From a virus: 37,803 nt of DNA. Each line of letters begins with the position of its first letter. The stretch's first letter is position 1. The position numbers and the translations under genes are program-made. The stretch is taken from positions 1-37,803 of IMG/VR virus record IMGVR_UViG_3300024520_000218. One strand, written 5' to 3'. This document shows positions 6,005 to 14,776 of this stretch, piece after piece. The notes below the pieces were generated by a model. The model was not told where the DNA came from. It searched no databases and was given only the letters and a program-made list of their open reading frames with translations.

Positions 6005-6204
6005 AACATCACGCTTTTGTCGATTGCGTCCATTTGCAGGGACATGTCACGAAAGGCGTTTGCACGAGCGCGCAAATTAGCTGCGACGTCCTCGAACGGG
6101 CCGCCGCGTCGGTCGTACCGCGCGGCCGCTTCGGTTAATGCGGAATTCATGTGATCGGCGAATTCATGCGCGCGATCGAATTTCTTTTGTCCTTGTGATT
6201 TCAT
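6001..6204 (-). CDS. Small helical early protein, unknown function
   Basis: A 67-residue, charged, apparently all-helical protein (MKSQGQKKFDRAHEF at the start). No family recognised. The ATG at 6202-6204 is two bases after an AAACCGAAA motif. The stop overlaps the next ATG as ATGA. Confidence 0.65.
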   Translation of the reverse strand: MKSQGQKKFDRAHEFADHMNSALTEAAARYDRRGGPFEDVAANLRARANAFRDMSLQMDAIDKSVML

Positions 6205-6206
6205 TG

Positions 6207-6215
6207 TTTCGGTTT
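6207..6215 (-). promoter_or_regulatory. AAACCGAAA leader motif
   Basis: TTTCGGTTT on the plus strand, two bases upstream of the ATG at 6202-6204, within the 13-base gap. Confidence 0.5.
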
Positions 6216-6217
6216 GT

Positions 6218-6565
6218 TTAGAATTTTAATGGCGACGGCATGAATTCACGGACAAGACGAACGCTGCCGATCCACGATTTCCCGCAACTGTGCGCGAGGC
6301 GAATTCCGGCGACGTATCGTTTCACCAATTTGATGCGGCCGTGAATTTTAGAATTCAAAAGTACGCGCGTTTCGTCGCCGATCACATGAACCCACACGAG
6401 GCCGAGCCGCAAACAAACATGATCGGAAACTTCGTCGGACTCGTGATGCGTCAAAAACGTGCTGCCGTATGAATACCAATGACCGCAATACGGAGCGGTT
6501 TCGCCTTCGTTTTGTTCGCCGAATCCGTGTCGAATAAGAAAGAAATGCAAACGATAAATAAACAT
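6218..6565 (-). CDS. First gene of the early operon, unknown function
   Basis: From ATG 6563-6565 it has 115 residues. It starts MFIYRLHFFLIRHGFGEQNE, followed by Gly-, His- and Tyr-rich sequence (YCGHWYSYGS) and a beta-rich region. HESDEVSDHV lies in the middle. No family recognised. A longer read from 6619 would start inside the inverted repeat and is less likely. A variant of the leader motif (AAACCGGAC) precedes the ATG. It is the promoter-proximal gene behind the terminator at 6672-6710. Confidence 0.65.
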   Translation of the reverse strand: MFIYRLHFFLIRHGFGEQNEGETAPYCGHWYSYGSTFLTHHESDEVSDHVCLRLGLVWVHVIGDETRVLLNSKIHGRIKLVKRYVAGIRLAHSCGKSWIGSVRLVREFMPSPLKF

Positions 6566-6595
6566 TGTCGTGTCCGGTTTGAATTGTTGTAACGA

Positions 6596-6627
6596 TTCAA
6601 AGTACAATATCGTCAACAATAGTTGAC
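6596..6627 (-). promoter_or_regulatory. Candidate early promoter with palindromic operator
   Basis: The inverted repeat GTCAAC-aata-GTTGAC (6612-6627) overlaps a TTGAC -35-like element on the minus strand and is followed by GTACTTTGAA (6596-6605). This pair of blocks recurs at 4313-4332. The site sits between the late terminator and the first early gene, where an early promoter is expected. The palindrome is a candidate repressor site. Confidence 0.5.
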
Positions 6628-6671
6628 ATATTAAATGTGAACGTTTCGTGAATTGACATAAATAGTGGACA

Positions 6672-6710
6672 ACAAAAAAGGCGACCCGCCTGATCAGCGA
6701 TCGCCCTTTC
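6672..6710 (-). terminator. Rho-independent terminator ending the late operon
   Basis: On the minus strand AAAGGGCGA pairs with TCGCCTTTT (nine pairs including one G-T) and is followed by a T-run (TTTTTTG). It lies 53 bases beyond the stop of the last late gene (6763). The loop contains the palindrome TGATCA. Only a short T-run exists on the plus strand. Confidence 0.75.
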
Positions 6711-6762
6711 TGCGTTACAACAAACCGTCCATTGTTTATTGTCGAATCAATGTAATCAATAT

Positions 6763-7089
6763 TTACAATTCCAACAACGCCTCGATTTCGCCGTCGGTCA
6801 GCGGGTACGTCATGCCGCCGAAAACATTGTCGCGCGATTGTGTCATCTCGAAAACAAGTTTGACCCGCATCGCATAATCGAGCTTCGCGATGTTCGTCGC
6901 TTTCGCTTGGTACACGTCATCGATGTCGGTCATCGTTGTTAATTCGTCGACCGATAGACCATAGAACGCGGTGCCTTTCGTTGCGATTGCCGTTCGTAAC
7001 GATGCCGCATTCGTGAGCCATAAATAAACCATGCCCGGCAATGCCTCGGAATCGCCGATCGTTCGCATTCGTTGAAATAAATCGACCAT
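6763..7089 (-). CDS. Last gene of the late operon, unknown function
   Basis: A 108-residue helical protein. It has the segment TKGTAFYGLSVDELTTMTDI and ends DGEIEALLEL. The ATG overlaps the upstream stop as TAATG (7087-7091). Its position after the fibre genes suggests a fibre chaperone or small structural protein, by context only. Confidence 0.65.
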   Translation of the reverse strand: MVDLFQRMRTIGDSEALPGMVYLWLTNAASLRTAIATKGTAFYGLSVDELTTMTDIDDVYQAKATNIAKLDYAMRVKLVFEMTQSRDNVFGGMTYPLTDGEIEALLEL

Positions 7090-7679
7090 TAGCCTTTGAT
7101 TTTTCGTGCGATCATGAATGATTTGTCCTCGATCGAAACGGCCGACGAGTTGGCATCGCCTTTCGAAAGCTGAAGATCAATCGACCCGGCAGCCGTTGCA
7201 CACGCAACACCATAAATTCGAGCAGGCATCGCCAATAATGTGCCGGACGTAATGATCGGAATTACTTGTGAAATCGTCGACGCGGTTCCGGCGAACGGAT
7301 AGCCGAACCATCCTTGCGGTGTCGTTTCGTCGCGGTACGCGCATTGAATGATTCCGTATACTTGAACATCGGTCGGAATCACCAACGCTAGCTCAAGCGT
7401 CGTCGTGCCGCCACGCGTCCAATGTAAAATGTACTCGAACTCCCATTGTTCACCCGCCCCCGGCGACCACGCAAGATCAGGAACCGACGTCAGCGTTTCC
7501 GTCGATACATCAACGTCGGAATTGTTAAATCGAAATATTACGTTCGGGTCGTCGAACGCGACGTCGGTCATGTGTACCGGTTCGGCCGTGTCTGATCCAT
7601 GATCGAGTGCCGCGCCAATGCCGGAAAATAACGACCCGCGAACGGTGTCATTTTGTACCGGTTGCAAAACTACTGTCAC
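7089..7679 (-). CDS. Tail fibre-type protein, third of three related copies
   Basis: The start is taken as GTG 7677-7679, which overlaps the upstream stop as GTGA, giving 196 residues; a longer read to 7757 lies inside the upstream gene. The protein is beta-rich (WEFEYILHWTRGG) and ends SFMIARKIKG. The two upstream proteins end IMIARRITG and FLVARRLLG, so all three share a C-terminal module, probably a trimerising or receptor-facing tail fibre domain. This copy lacks the N-terminal module of the other two. Confidence 0.75.
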   Translation of the reverse strand: MTVVLQPVQNDTVRGSLFSGIGAALDHGSDTAEPVHMTDVAFDDPNVIFRFNNSDVDVSTETLTSVPDLAWSPGAGEQWEFEYILHWTRGGTTTLELALVIPTDVQVYGIIQCAYRDETTPQGWFGYPFAGTASTISQVIPIITSGTLLAMPARIYGVACATAAGSIDLQLSKGDANSSAVSIEDKSFMIARKIKG

Positions 7680-8524
7680 CCTGTGATCCTCCGCGCGATC
7701 ATTATCGATCCCGCCTTGACTAAAGTCGCCGAGCCGGACGATGACCCCTGCGCCCAACGCAGGTTAATTGTCGTCGATCCGGCGGTCGCGAATAAAATAC
7801 TCCGAATGAATACGGCGATGTTTGCCGTGGTTGCGGTATGCTGAACCGTGAACGCCGTCGTTGCGAAGTCATTAAATTGACCGCCGACTTCGGAGCCTGT
7901 CGTCGCGTCCGACGCCGACAGCGTCATGCACGACCCGGCGACGGAGCCGGAACCGGCGTGTAACAATGATTTAAAATCAACCGTCCCCGCGTTTTGCTCG
8001 CATTCAAGTATACATGTGACCTCCCACACTTCGCCGTTCGCAACGGTGAACGTCAAGTCGTCATCAGCCTGAACGGTCGTCGACGACGAAACAGACTCAT
8101 CGGCCGTTTTTACGAGTGCAACACACAAGTCGGTGTCTTGTCGCGTGCCGTCGGGGTCGGCACCGATCGAGCGCATGTGTGTAATCGACGAAATCGTGCC
8201 GCCGGACGTGACGACCTTCGCAATTAGTAGATCGGAACCGGGGTTCGCCCCGGCGACCTCGTCGGCGAGTACACCCGCTTCCGACAACCAAATATAATTC
8301 GTGTCGTTGTTCGCTAGTGCCTGAGTCGTGTTCGTCGTAATATTGACCTCGATTCCGTTGACGATCGCGAATCCATCACCGACCGTTGCATTCAACGAAC
8401 CGCCGTCGGTGACTTCGAAACCGGAAACAACGAACGACGCATTGATCGCGAGTTTATTAGTTGCCGCCGCCCACGTTGCCGCGCTCATGTGAACGGTATC
8501 GGTGAATGTGGCGTCGACGCTCAT
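7676..8524 (-). CDS. Tail fibre-type protein, second of three related copies
   Basis: A 282-residue protein in two parts. The N-terminal half carries FVVSGFEVTDGGSLNATVGD and TNYIWLSEAG, the 'intrinsically labelled fibre' pattern seen in phage receptor-binding proteins. The C-terminal half (from about 160) has GEVWEVTCILECEQNAGT and ends MIARRITG. The first gene of the set has both parts in the same order (FNVTDGGGLVAS, GQMWEFKIVLD, LVARRLLG). It overlaps both neighbours by 4 bp. Likely exposed at the tail tip. Confidence 0.8.
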   Translation of the reverse strand: MSVDATFTDTVHMSAATWAAATNKLAINASFVVSGFEVTDGGSLNATVGDGFAIVNGIEVNITTNTTQALANNDTNYIWLSEAGVLADEVAGANPGSDLLIAKVVTSGGTISSITHMRSIGADPDGTRQDTDLCVALVKTADESVSSSTTVQADDDLTFTVANGEVWEVTCILECEQNAGTVDFKSLLHAGSGSVAGSCMTLSASDATTGSEVGGQFNDFATTAFTVQHTATTANIAVFIRSILFATAGSTTINLRWAQGSSSGSATLVKAGSIMIARRITG

Positions 8525-9321
8525 CCTAGAAGCCTCCGAGCTACGAGAAAACTATTCGCTTTGACGGTCGTGTTTCCGGCGTCCGATGTGTTTTGTGCCC
8601 ATTGTAATTTGAAATCACCGTCGGCTTCGGCGACGAAATACCCATGCGCGTACACGTGACCGTCGGCCGACGAATGATGCAAAACGGTCATCGCCGTCCC
8701 GATCGATGCGGCATAACACGAACGATTTGTTATATCGGCGTCGCGACCGGATGAAAAATGAATGATATGGCCTGCCGTTTGATTCGTTTGAAACTTGAAA
8801 TCAGGCGTTGCGCCGGATGACGTGTCGAGAACTATCTTAAATTCCCACATTTGACCCGCTAAAATCGGGAATTGCAGGTCATTATCGTCTTGCATTGTCG
8901 TCGACGAATTGACGGTTTCGTCTGAACTTTTCAATTTGAAAACATTCAGGTTGTTTTCGACGTCATGCCGAACGGTGATCGACGTTATTGATCCGCCGGA
9001 CGTCACGACCGTCGCAAGAAACAATGAACCGGCCGGAATCGATCCGGTCGTATCTCCGACCGTTCCGTCGGTGTCGAGATAAACCTTATTCGTTGTATTG
9101 TTCGCACACGTCGTCGTTTGCGCGGCATCCGAATCGATTAAAACACCGGCGATGATTGCCGTACCTAGCGCGACCGACGCCACAAGGCCGCCGCCGTCGG
9201 TTACGTTAAAACCTGAATGAACGTAGCTCGCTCCGGCAGCAAGCGAATTGAATAGCGATATCGCTTTTGCGGCCGTCCCGTTGTCGGCTACCGAATCCGA
9301 AGGATGTACGTTGACAGCCAT
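8521..9321 (-). CDS. Tail fibre-type protein, first of three related copies
   Basis: A 266-residue Gly/Thr/Asp-rich protein. Residues about 35-60 read SGFNVTDGGGLVASVALGTA and about 75-85 NNTTNKVYLD, then a C-terminal beta module from about 150 to LVARRLLG. Modules and order match the next gene. The ATG follows the upstream TAA directly. As a fibre paralog set it could provide alternative or complementary receptor contacts. Confidence 0.8.
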   Translation of the reverse strand: MAVNVHPSDSVADNGTAAKAISLFNSLAAGASYVHSGFNVTDGGGLVASVALGTAIIAGVLIDSDAAQTTTCANNTTNKVYLDTDGTVGDTTGSIPAGSLFLATVVTSGGSITSITVRHDVENNLNVFKLKSSDETVNSSTTMQDDNDLQFPILAGQMWEFKIVLDTSSGATPDFKFQTNQTAGHIIHFSSGRDADITNRSCYAASIGTAMTVLHHSSADGHVYAHGYFVAEADGDFKLQWAQNTSDAGNTTVKANSFLVARRLLG

Positions 9322-9786
9322 TTACGCATTTTCGTTTGTGGCGTACCACGTGATCGTCAGCGATTTCGTCGCGTCTTTCACGACCGTCGTGTCGAGTACA
9401 GCGGCAGCAAGCAGAACGCCCGACGACGCGGCGTCAAACAACCCGGCGTTCGCGATCGTGTTGCCGTTCGCGTCACCTGAACCCCATGTCGCTGACGCGC
9501 GGTACGTGGCCCCTGACGACGTGTTCGTTCCTAGTGCGATTCGTGGACTGACTTCGGATTCGAGCGTCGTATCGCCGAGCGTGATCGCCGTCGTGCCCGT
9601 TCCGATCGCCATGTGACTTGGCAGGTCGGTCGCATCTCCCGCCCATGCTTTCGCGAGAGAATTTAAACCCCCCGCGACGATCATGTTTTTTATCCATTCT
9701 TCGTGGATAATTTTACCCGTTCGGACGTCGCGCCATTCGGCGTGAACATTGACTCGGCGTTTCACTGTTTTATTGATTATCCCCAT
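9322..9786 (-). CDS. Tail tip/fibre attachment protein
   Basis: From ATG 9784-9786 it has 154 residues, overlapping the tail-tip gene by 10 bp. The first 40 residues (KRRVNVHAEWRDVRTGKII, then NMIVAGGLN) and the segment SHMAIGTGTTAITLGDTTLE match a common small phage tail protein that follows tip genes. The rest is beta-rich and ends LTITWYATNENA. Likely a connector between tip and fibres. Exact role inferred from position. Confidence 0.75.
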   Translation of the reverse strand: MGIINKTVKRRVNVHAEWRDVRTGKIIHEEWIKNMIVAGGLNSLAKAWAGDATDLPSHMAIGTGTTAITLGDTTLESEVSPRIALGTNTSSGATYRASATWGSGDANGNTIANAGLFDAASSGVLLAAAVLDTTVVKDATKSLTITWYATNENA

Positions 9787-11798
9787 GTCGCCATTCCGAT
9801 CATTGAATCCCAATCTTGCGCTACTCCCGAACCGACTGTCGGAATATAAGGCGACGGGTACGGGTTCGCGTCAGGAACCGCTTCGACTTGTACCCCCCAA
9901 ACACCGATCGCGCTCACCCCGTCACCGGCATAAGACCCTGAATGGTTTGCGTTCGACATATATAGTTCGATTCGCCCCGTTGCGGTCGCGTCGCACTGAG
10001 CAACAAACCAACACCGATACCACCCATTCCCGTAATCAATTATCCCGTATTCATCAAGCCCTCCTTCGGGGCTCGGATCAACCGTCCCATTCGCGATGTC
10101 ACAATAAAACGTCGGGAGTGTTGTCGCCCATGCCGTCGACCCGAGATCCATTCGAATCCAATCTCGGCCGTCTGCCTTGAAAAAGGCAGAAAAACAATAG
10201 GACGTCCCGGCCACAAACCCTGTAGCGATGTTTTGCTGTAAAAGATGAAAGGCCGACGTCGCCGCTTCGATCCATTTATCTGCGGTCAGCGTCCCGTCAG
10301 GGGCGATGTACTGATCCGCCGTGATCGACGCGTCCCCCTTGACCCATGTCCCCGAGTCCATCGTCTGCGACTGTAAACAAATATTCGTTCGCTGCGCCCC
10401 CACAGAAAACCCGAACGTCGTCGGCGCGATCGCTTCAACCGTGTCGGTGAGTTGATTCGTTTCGCGCTCGGTCTTCATTTTGTAAACGACTTCGTTTTCA
10501 CGCGAAATAATATCGGCCGGATTCAAAAGTTTTTGGTAATACGCTTGCCACCCGCCGAGCGATTGACCCGAAACGGCGGTGACGGAATACCGCGCGTCGC
10601 CGTCTAAATCGAAACCGCGAACGGACTCGATAAGCCACTCGCCGGAAATATTCATGTCGGTCAACGTGATCGTTTGCAGCGTTCCGGCAATAAGACCCGG
10701 CGTGTCGGTCGTATAAACGACTTGTTCGTGTATCGATCCAAACCGCTCTAGTCGTGCGGCCGCAATGTCGATCGCTAAATCGACGTCATCGATTTTTTGA
10801 TCGGTGAAAACGTTTTCGTAAATGCCCGATCCTGATTCGACGGCGGCTCGCGCGGTGATTTCCGAACCGAGTTCCGATTCAATGATCACCGGCACTTCGG
10901 CGTCGAACGTTATGCGGATCAAATCGGCGGCGTTCAACACGGTCCCGCCGACGTCTTGTTCGATCGTGTGCGATCCTTTTTGCCAATAGAAATCGGAACC
11001 TGATTCTCCGGCCGTGTCGTGAGTTTTTGTCGTAAATCCTGCCGACGCGATATTCGTTTCAACGAGCGTGACATTGTTCGCCGACTTGCGAATCAAAAAC
11101 GCGCGCGTGTTTCCGTCACCGGCGATCGTTTCCGTCAATCCGGTGTCGATGTCGATGCCGCCGCGAAGGATCTGTTTGTTGATGTATTGATTCGTCGTTT
11201 TAGATTTCGAAATATCGAGATAATCCTTATTCGACGATGTCAAATTGAACGCCGCCGCCGTTGCCGTTCGCGGTTTGAATTGCAACGCTTTATTCAAATT
11301 GATTTCCCAATCGAAACCCGCGAGCGCGGCCAATTCATCAAGCACGACCGACGCATACATATGTGGGTAAACGATTTTTGATATCGTCGGGCCGCCCTCG
11401 ATCGTGCCTTCGGTGACAGATTCCCCGTCGAGGTAATTCGTAATAATATCCGACACGATTGCACCGGCCGTTTGTGCGGAATACGAATCGTTCACGACAC
11501 GGCGAATTGCAATTTGATCGAAATCGAGACACGAATACGACAACAACCGTTGCGTTCGGCCGGTCATTAGAACGTCGGTTTCTTTAATATGAACGACGCG
11601 ACCCCCGAAAACTTTTGTACCGGCGTCGAGAATAAAAACATCTTCGCCCTCGTCAACGGGGTACGTCGTGACGTCAGGCCCGGCTTCGACGATAAACGTT
11701 GCGGTGCCGCGTTGATTGATCGAGTTTTCCCACGTCGGCGAACCGGCTTTGAAATTGATGTCGGTGGCCGCCCCGTCCTGAATCGTAATCGCGCCCAT
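9777..11798 (-). CDS. Tail tip/baseplate protein with C-terminal carbohydrate-binding-like domain
   Basis: A 673-residue protein directly downstream of the tape measure (1-bp overlap), where Dit/Tal-type proteins are expected. The N-terminal 400 residues are beta-rich, with short hub-like segments (NSINQRGTATFIVEAG, VFGGRVVHIKETDV, LLDELAALAG-like) typical of phage tail hub proteins. From about 490 a second module begins TNICLQSQTMDSGTW and continues with YCFSAFFKADGRDWIRM, GNGWYRCWF and YIPTVGS. This is a carbohydrate-binding-like jelly-roll recurrent in phage tip proteins. Likely role: tail hub that opens on host contact and binds surface glycans. Confidence 0.8.
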   Translation of the reverse strand: MGAITIQDGAATDINFKAGSPTWENSINQRGTATFIVEAGPDVTTYPVDEGEDVFILDAGTKVFGGRVVHIKETDVLMTGRTQRLLSYSCLDFDQIAIRRVVNDSYSAQTAGAIVSDIITNYLDGESVTEGTIEGGPTISKIVYPHMYASVVLDELAALAGFDWEINLNKALQFKPRTATAAAFNLTSSNKDYLDISKSKTTNQYINKQILRGGIDIDTGLTETIAGDGNTRAFLIRKSANNVTLVETNIASAGFTTKTHDTAGESGSDFYWQKGSHTIEQDVGGTVLNAADLIRITFDAEVPVIIESELGSEITARAAVESGSGIYENVFTDQKIDDVDLAIDIAAARLERFGSIHEQVVYTTDTPGLIAGTLQTITLTDMNISGEWLIESVRGFDLDGDARYSVTAVSGQSLGGWQAYYQKLLNPADIISRENEVVYKMKTERETNQLTDTVEAIAPTTFGFSVGAQRTNICLQSQTMDSGTWVKGDASITADQYIAPDGTLTADKWIEAATSAFHLLQQNIATGFVAGTSYCFSAFFKADGRDWIRMDLGSTAWATTLPTFYCDIANGTVDPSPEGGLDEYGIIDYGNGWYRCWFVAQCDATATGRIELYMSNANHSGSYAGDGVSAIGVWGVQVEAVPDANPYPSPYIPTVGSGVAQDWDSMIGMATWG

Positions 11799-14434
11799 TA
11801 ACCGCCCCCGACAATTCCGTACGTATCAAGAACGCCGGGAAGCCCACGAACGACCGAACGCCCTATTTGAACACCGTCAAGATTGATGATCACCGTTTGA
11901 ACGATGTCGGACCCGACGCCGAGTCCTCGACCGGGCGGACGAACGCCTATCGAACCGCTACCGGTGAACGCACCGCCGAACTGCGTGACACCAATCCCGC
12001 GGCCTGTATTCAAACCGATCGCACCGCCGAGCGGCGTGAAACCGGGGATGAATCCCCCACCGAATGCTGTGAACGGCGACCCGCGTGTGCTTCCTGTTTT
12101 GAAATCATTGCCTAATTTCCCTTCGTTCATGCCGCTTCCGGTCGGCCATGCGAATATAGGATTTCCGTTTTCATCGACACCCACCGGAACGGGTGTATCA
12201 ATCACACCGGCCGTTCCGATTCCGGTCGGGCGTCCTCCCGGCCATAGAATCGACTCGATCAACGTCATCAATTGTTGCTCTGACAATCCTGATGTGCCGA
12301 ACAATTCGCCTTCGGCGATGATTTGATCGAAAATACCTTCGGCACCCACGCCCTGACTTTGAAGCCCTTTAATAACTCCCGGCAATATTTTATCGCGAGC
12401 AATGCCGACGAGCTTGTCGCCGATCGTTCCGAATCCTAATGCGTCGGACAACCCTTGAACGGTTGACGTGATACCGGAAACGATGTTTGAAATCACCGGC
12501 GCAAGTGCCGCAAACGCGGGGCCGATGCCCGGAATTACGGTCGACGCTAAATTCGTCAACACGCCGGTCAATCCTGAACCGCTGCCGAGTGCACTGAATA
12601 CGCCTCCGAAAATTCCGCTACCCGCCGGACCAAGTCCCATCGACGCACCGAAATCAGTAAACACGGCCGTGATACCTCCCGGCCCGTCGACCTTTCGTGC
12701 AAGCGCATCGATTTCCATCCCGGCACCGGCGCGGAATTGTTGCCACGGCGTCATGTCGACAACGACCGGAACGAGATCATTCGTGATCGTCGCCGGTAGT
12801 TCGAGCAATTTAGCTTTCATGCCGTCGACACGCAGGGCGATTTCTGTTTCGGACTGCCCGAATTGAACGTGTGCGACGTCGAATATCGACGTTCCGAGTC
12901 CGGCGATTATCGGAGACAATAGAAATGCTTCCTTCGAAACGGCTTTTAAACCGTGGTTTTCATCCTTTCCGGCTAATTCTTCGGCGGCTTTTTTGCCGTC
13001 CTCCAACGCGCCGATCGTCTTTCCCATTTCGGATGCTAGACCACCCGGCGAATCGCCGACGGCATCGACGGCTGTTTTCGCGGCGTCCGGTACATCTTCC
13101 TCTAATTTTTCAGCGATGTCGTCGGCACCACCGGCGACGTCCTCCGTAATGCCGAGCCAATCTTTCACGAACCCCGGCAAGATTTTCATAATGCCCTGAA
13201 TCGCGGCGGCGAACGCGTCTTTGATGCGGTCCCACATGCCGGAAAATAAATTCTTTACGCCCTCCCATAAACCGGCCCAATCACCGGAAAACAATGCTTT
13301 GAAAATGTCCCACGTCGATGTGAAAATGTGAATCCACCAATCGAACGCTTTCCAAATAACGTTGAACCCGAACTTGAACGCTTCGACGACGGACACGAAT
13401 AAATCTTTGACGCCGATCCAAACGTTGTCCATGATGCGGCCGATGATCGGCATCTTCGTATCGATCCACGCTTTGATGTCCTTCCATTTGATGATCAACA
13501 ATGCGACGGCCGCAACAACGAGGCCGATCGCGACGGCCCATGGATTGATAACGGCCATCAATGCACCGATGCCAAAAATCAAGGGAGGTAAAGCCGCCGC
13601 AATCGCCGCGATGACCACGATCAGTTTCTTTTTCTCCGGCGACAATTTCATGATCTTTTCCGTGACGGCTTTGAACTTCGCGGCCAACGGAATCAATGCT
13701 TCGGTGATGATTTTGCCGAACATTTCGGTCATGTCGCCGACCGTATTCATCAACTGTTGAAATGGACCGGCACCGGCGGCGGCGGCCGCTGCAGCTGCGC
13801 CACCGAATTGCGTTTCAAGCTCGCCGAGTATAATCGTTTGCGCGTCGGCGAGCCGACCGCCTTCGGCAAGTGCCTTGATGACCTCTTTTTGTTCGACGGA
13901 AAATTGAATACCGGCACGACCGAGCGCGCCCATGTTCGCGACCGGATCGTTTAACGCTTTGCCCAACATGATTGTCGACGACGTTAAATCGGTGCCGATT
14001 TTCTGCGACAAATCAACGGCGACTTGTTGGGTGCGAATAAACGCTTCGCCGGAAATATTCGTGAACGTTAAAAGATTCGCCGTCGCCTTGGTCATGATTT
14101 CCTCATCACCAAAAATCGAATTCGATTGAATCTCTTGCGCGGCTTTTTGGAGCTCCGCCGTCGTGAGGCCGACTTGCCCACCGGTCGATTTTAGACCGGC
14201 TTCGACTTGCGCGATTGCTTTTGCTTGTTTGTCCCACGCGATGACCGACGCAACGCCGAACGCAAGTATCGGGGCCGACACCGATTTTGTGAACGTCTTG
14301 CCGACGCCCATCATTTTCTTTCCGGCACCGTTGATCTTCTTCGTGACGGATTTTAGACCTTTATCGAACTCCTTCGGATTTAATCCGACGCCGATAAATA
14401 GTTGATCAACTTGTTTGCCGATTCCTAATGCCAT
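11798..14434 (-). CDS. Tape measure protein
   Basis: The largest gene of the tail block, 878 residues. The first 120 residues are of the TP901-type (FIGVGLNPKEFDKGLKSVTK, basic helical). A hydrophobic region around 270-315 (KKLIVVIAAIAAALPPLIFG and GLVVAAVALLIIKW) could insert into the host membrane. Trp-rich amphipathic repeats follow at about 320-430. The C-terminal third is Gly-rich. At about 0.15 nm per residue it would set a tail of roughly 130 nm. It starts inside the end of the frameshift chaperone ORF (29-bp overlap), as usual. Confidence 0.93.
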   Translation of the reverse strand: MALGIGKQVDQLFIGVGLNPKEFDKGLKSVTKKINGAGKKMMGVGKTFTKSVSAPILAFGVASVIAWDKQAKAIAQVEAGLKSTGGQVGLTTAELQKAAQEIQSNSIFGDEEIMTKATANLLTFTNISGEAFIRTQQVAVDLSQKIGTDLTSSTIMLGKALNDPVANMGALGRAGIQFSVEQKEVIKALAEGGRLADAQTIILGELETQFGGAAAAAAAAGAGPFQQLMNTVGDMTEMFGKIITEALIPLAAKFKAVTEKIMKLSPEKKKLIVVIAAIAAALPPLIFGIGALMAVINPWAVAIGLVVAAVALLIIKWKDIKAWIDTKMPIIGRIMDNVWIGVKDLFVSVVEAFKFGFNVIWKAFDWWIHIFTSTWDIFKALFSGDWAGLWEGVKNLFSGMWDRIKDAFAAAIQGIMKILPGFVKDWLGITEDVAGGADDIAEKLEEDVPDAAKTAVDAVGDSPGGLASEMGKTIGALEDGKKAAEELAGKDENHGLKAVSKEAFLLSPIIAGLGTSIFDVAHVQFGQSETEIALRVDGMKAKLLELPATITNDLVPVVVDMTPWQQFRAGAGMEIDALARKVDGPGGITAVFTDFGASMGLGPAGSGIFGGVFSALGSGSGLTGVLTNLASTVIPGIGPAFAALAPVISNIVSGITSTVQGLSDALGFGTIGDKLVGIARDKILPGVIKGLQSQGVGAEGIFDQIIAEGELFGTSGLSEQQLMTLIESILWPGGRPTGIGTAGVIDTPVPVGVDENGNPIFAWPTGSGMNEGKLGNDFKTGSTRGSPFTAFGGGFIPGFTPLGGAIGLNTGRGIGVTQFGGAFTGSGSIGVRPPGRGLGVGSDIVQTVIINLDGVQIGRSVVRGLPGVLDTYGIVGGG

Positions 14435-14735
14435 TCCGTTGCGCGCGGTCGCGTGATCTGAGTTTAGCTAATTCGAATTCTCGTTCTAATTCGGCCCCGC
14501 CGATTTGTTTTTGCCGCCGTTGTTTTCCGGCGTCACCGATCGTTTGATCGTAAACGTATGTCAGCGGCACGTTGTCTTTTATACTCGAACCGCCGCCCCA
14601 TTTCAAAACGGCCGTCGCAATGGCGAGCGACCGTTGCCAAGCGAAATCGGTTTCGTCTCGTTTTTCTTGCGCGGCCCATAATAGCGCGCGAAAGAAATAT
14701 CGAATTGATAATTTGTCTATCTGTGCCGGGTACAA
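14406..14735 (-). CDS. Tail assembly chaperone, frameshift (gpT-like) part
   Basis: This frame contains no ATG at all; the first start-like codon is a TTG at 14733-14735. It is in the -1 frame relative to the chaperone gene at 14777-15187 and stays open upstream to 14906, about 43 codons before the upstream stop. That is the layout of a programmed -1 frameshift (lambda G/GT type). The protein is charged, with FFRALLWAAQEKRDETDFAW near the start and a basic helical tail. No canonical X-XXY-YYZ heptamer is obvious between 14906 and 14777. It ends inside the tape measure gene start. Confidence 0.75.
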   Translation of the reverse strand: MYPAQIDKLSIRYFFRALLWAAQEKRDETDFAWQRSLAIATAVLKWGGGSSIKDNVPLTYVYDQTIGDAGKQRRQKQIGGAELEREFELAKLRSRDRAQRNGIRNRQTS

Positions 14736-14776
14736 TCCGAGTAATCGAAATCCGGCTTCGTCAACCGCGTCGAAAT

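Noticed and set aside
6665-6942. Short plus-strand frames across the terminator and last late gene
   Set aside because: They cross the terminator hairpin, lack family features and oppose all neighbouring genes.
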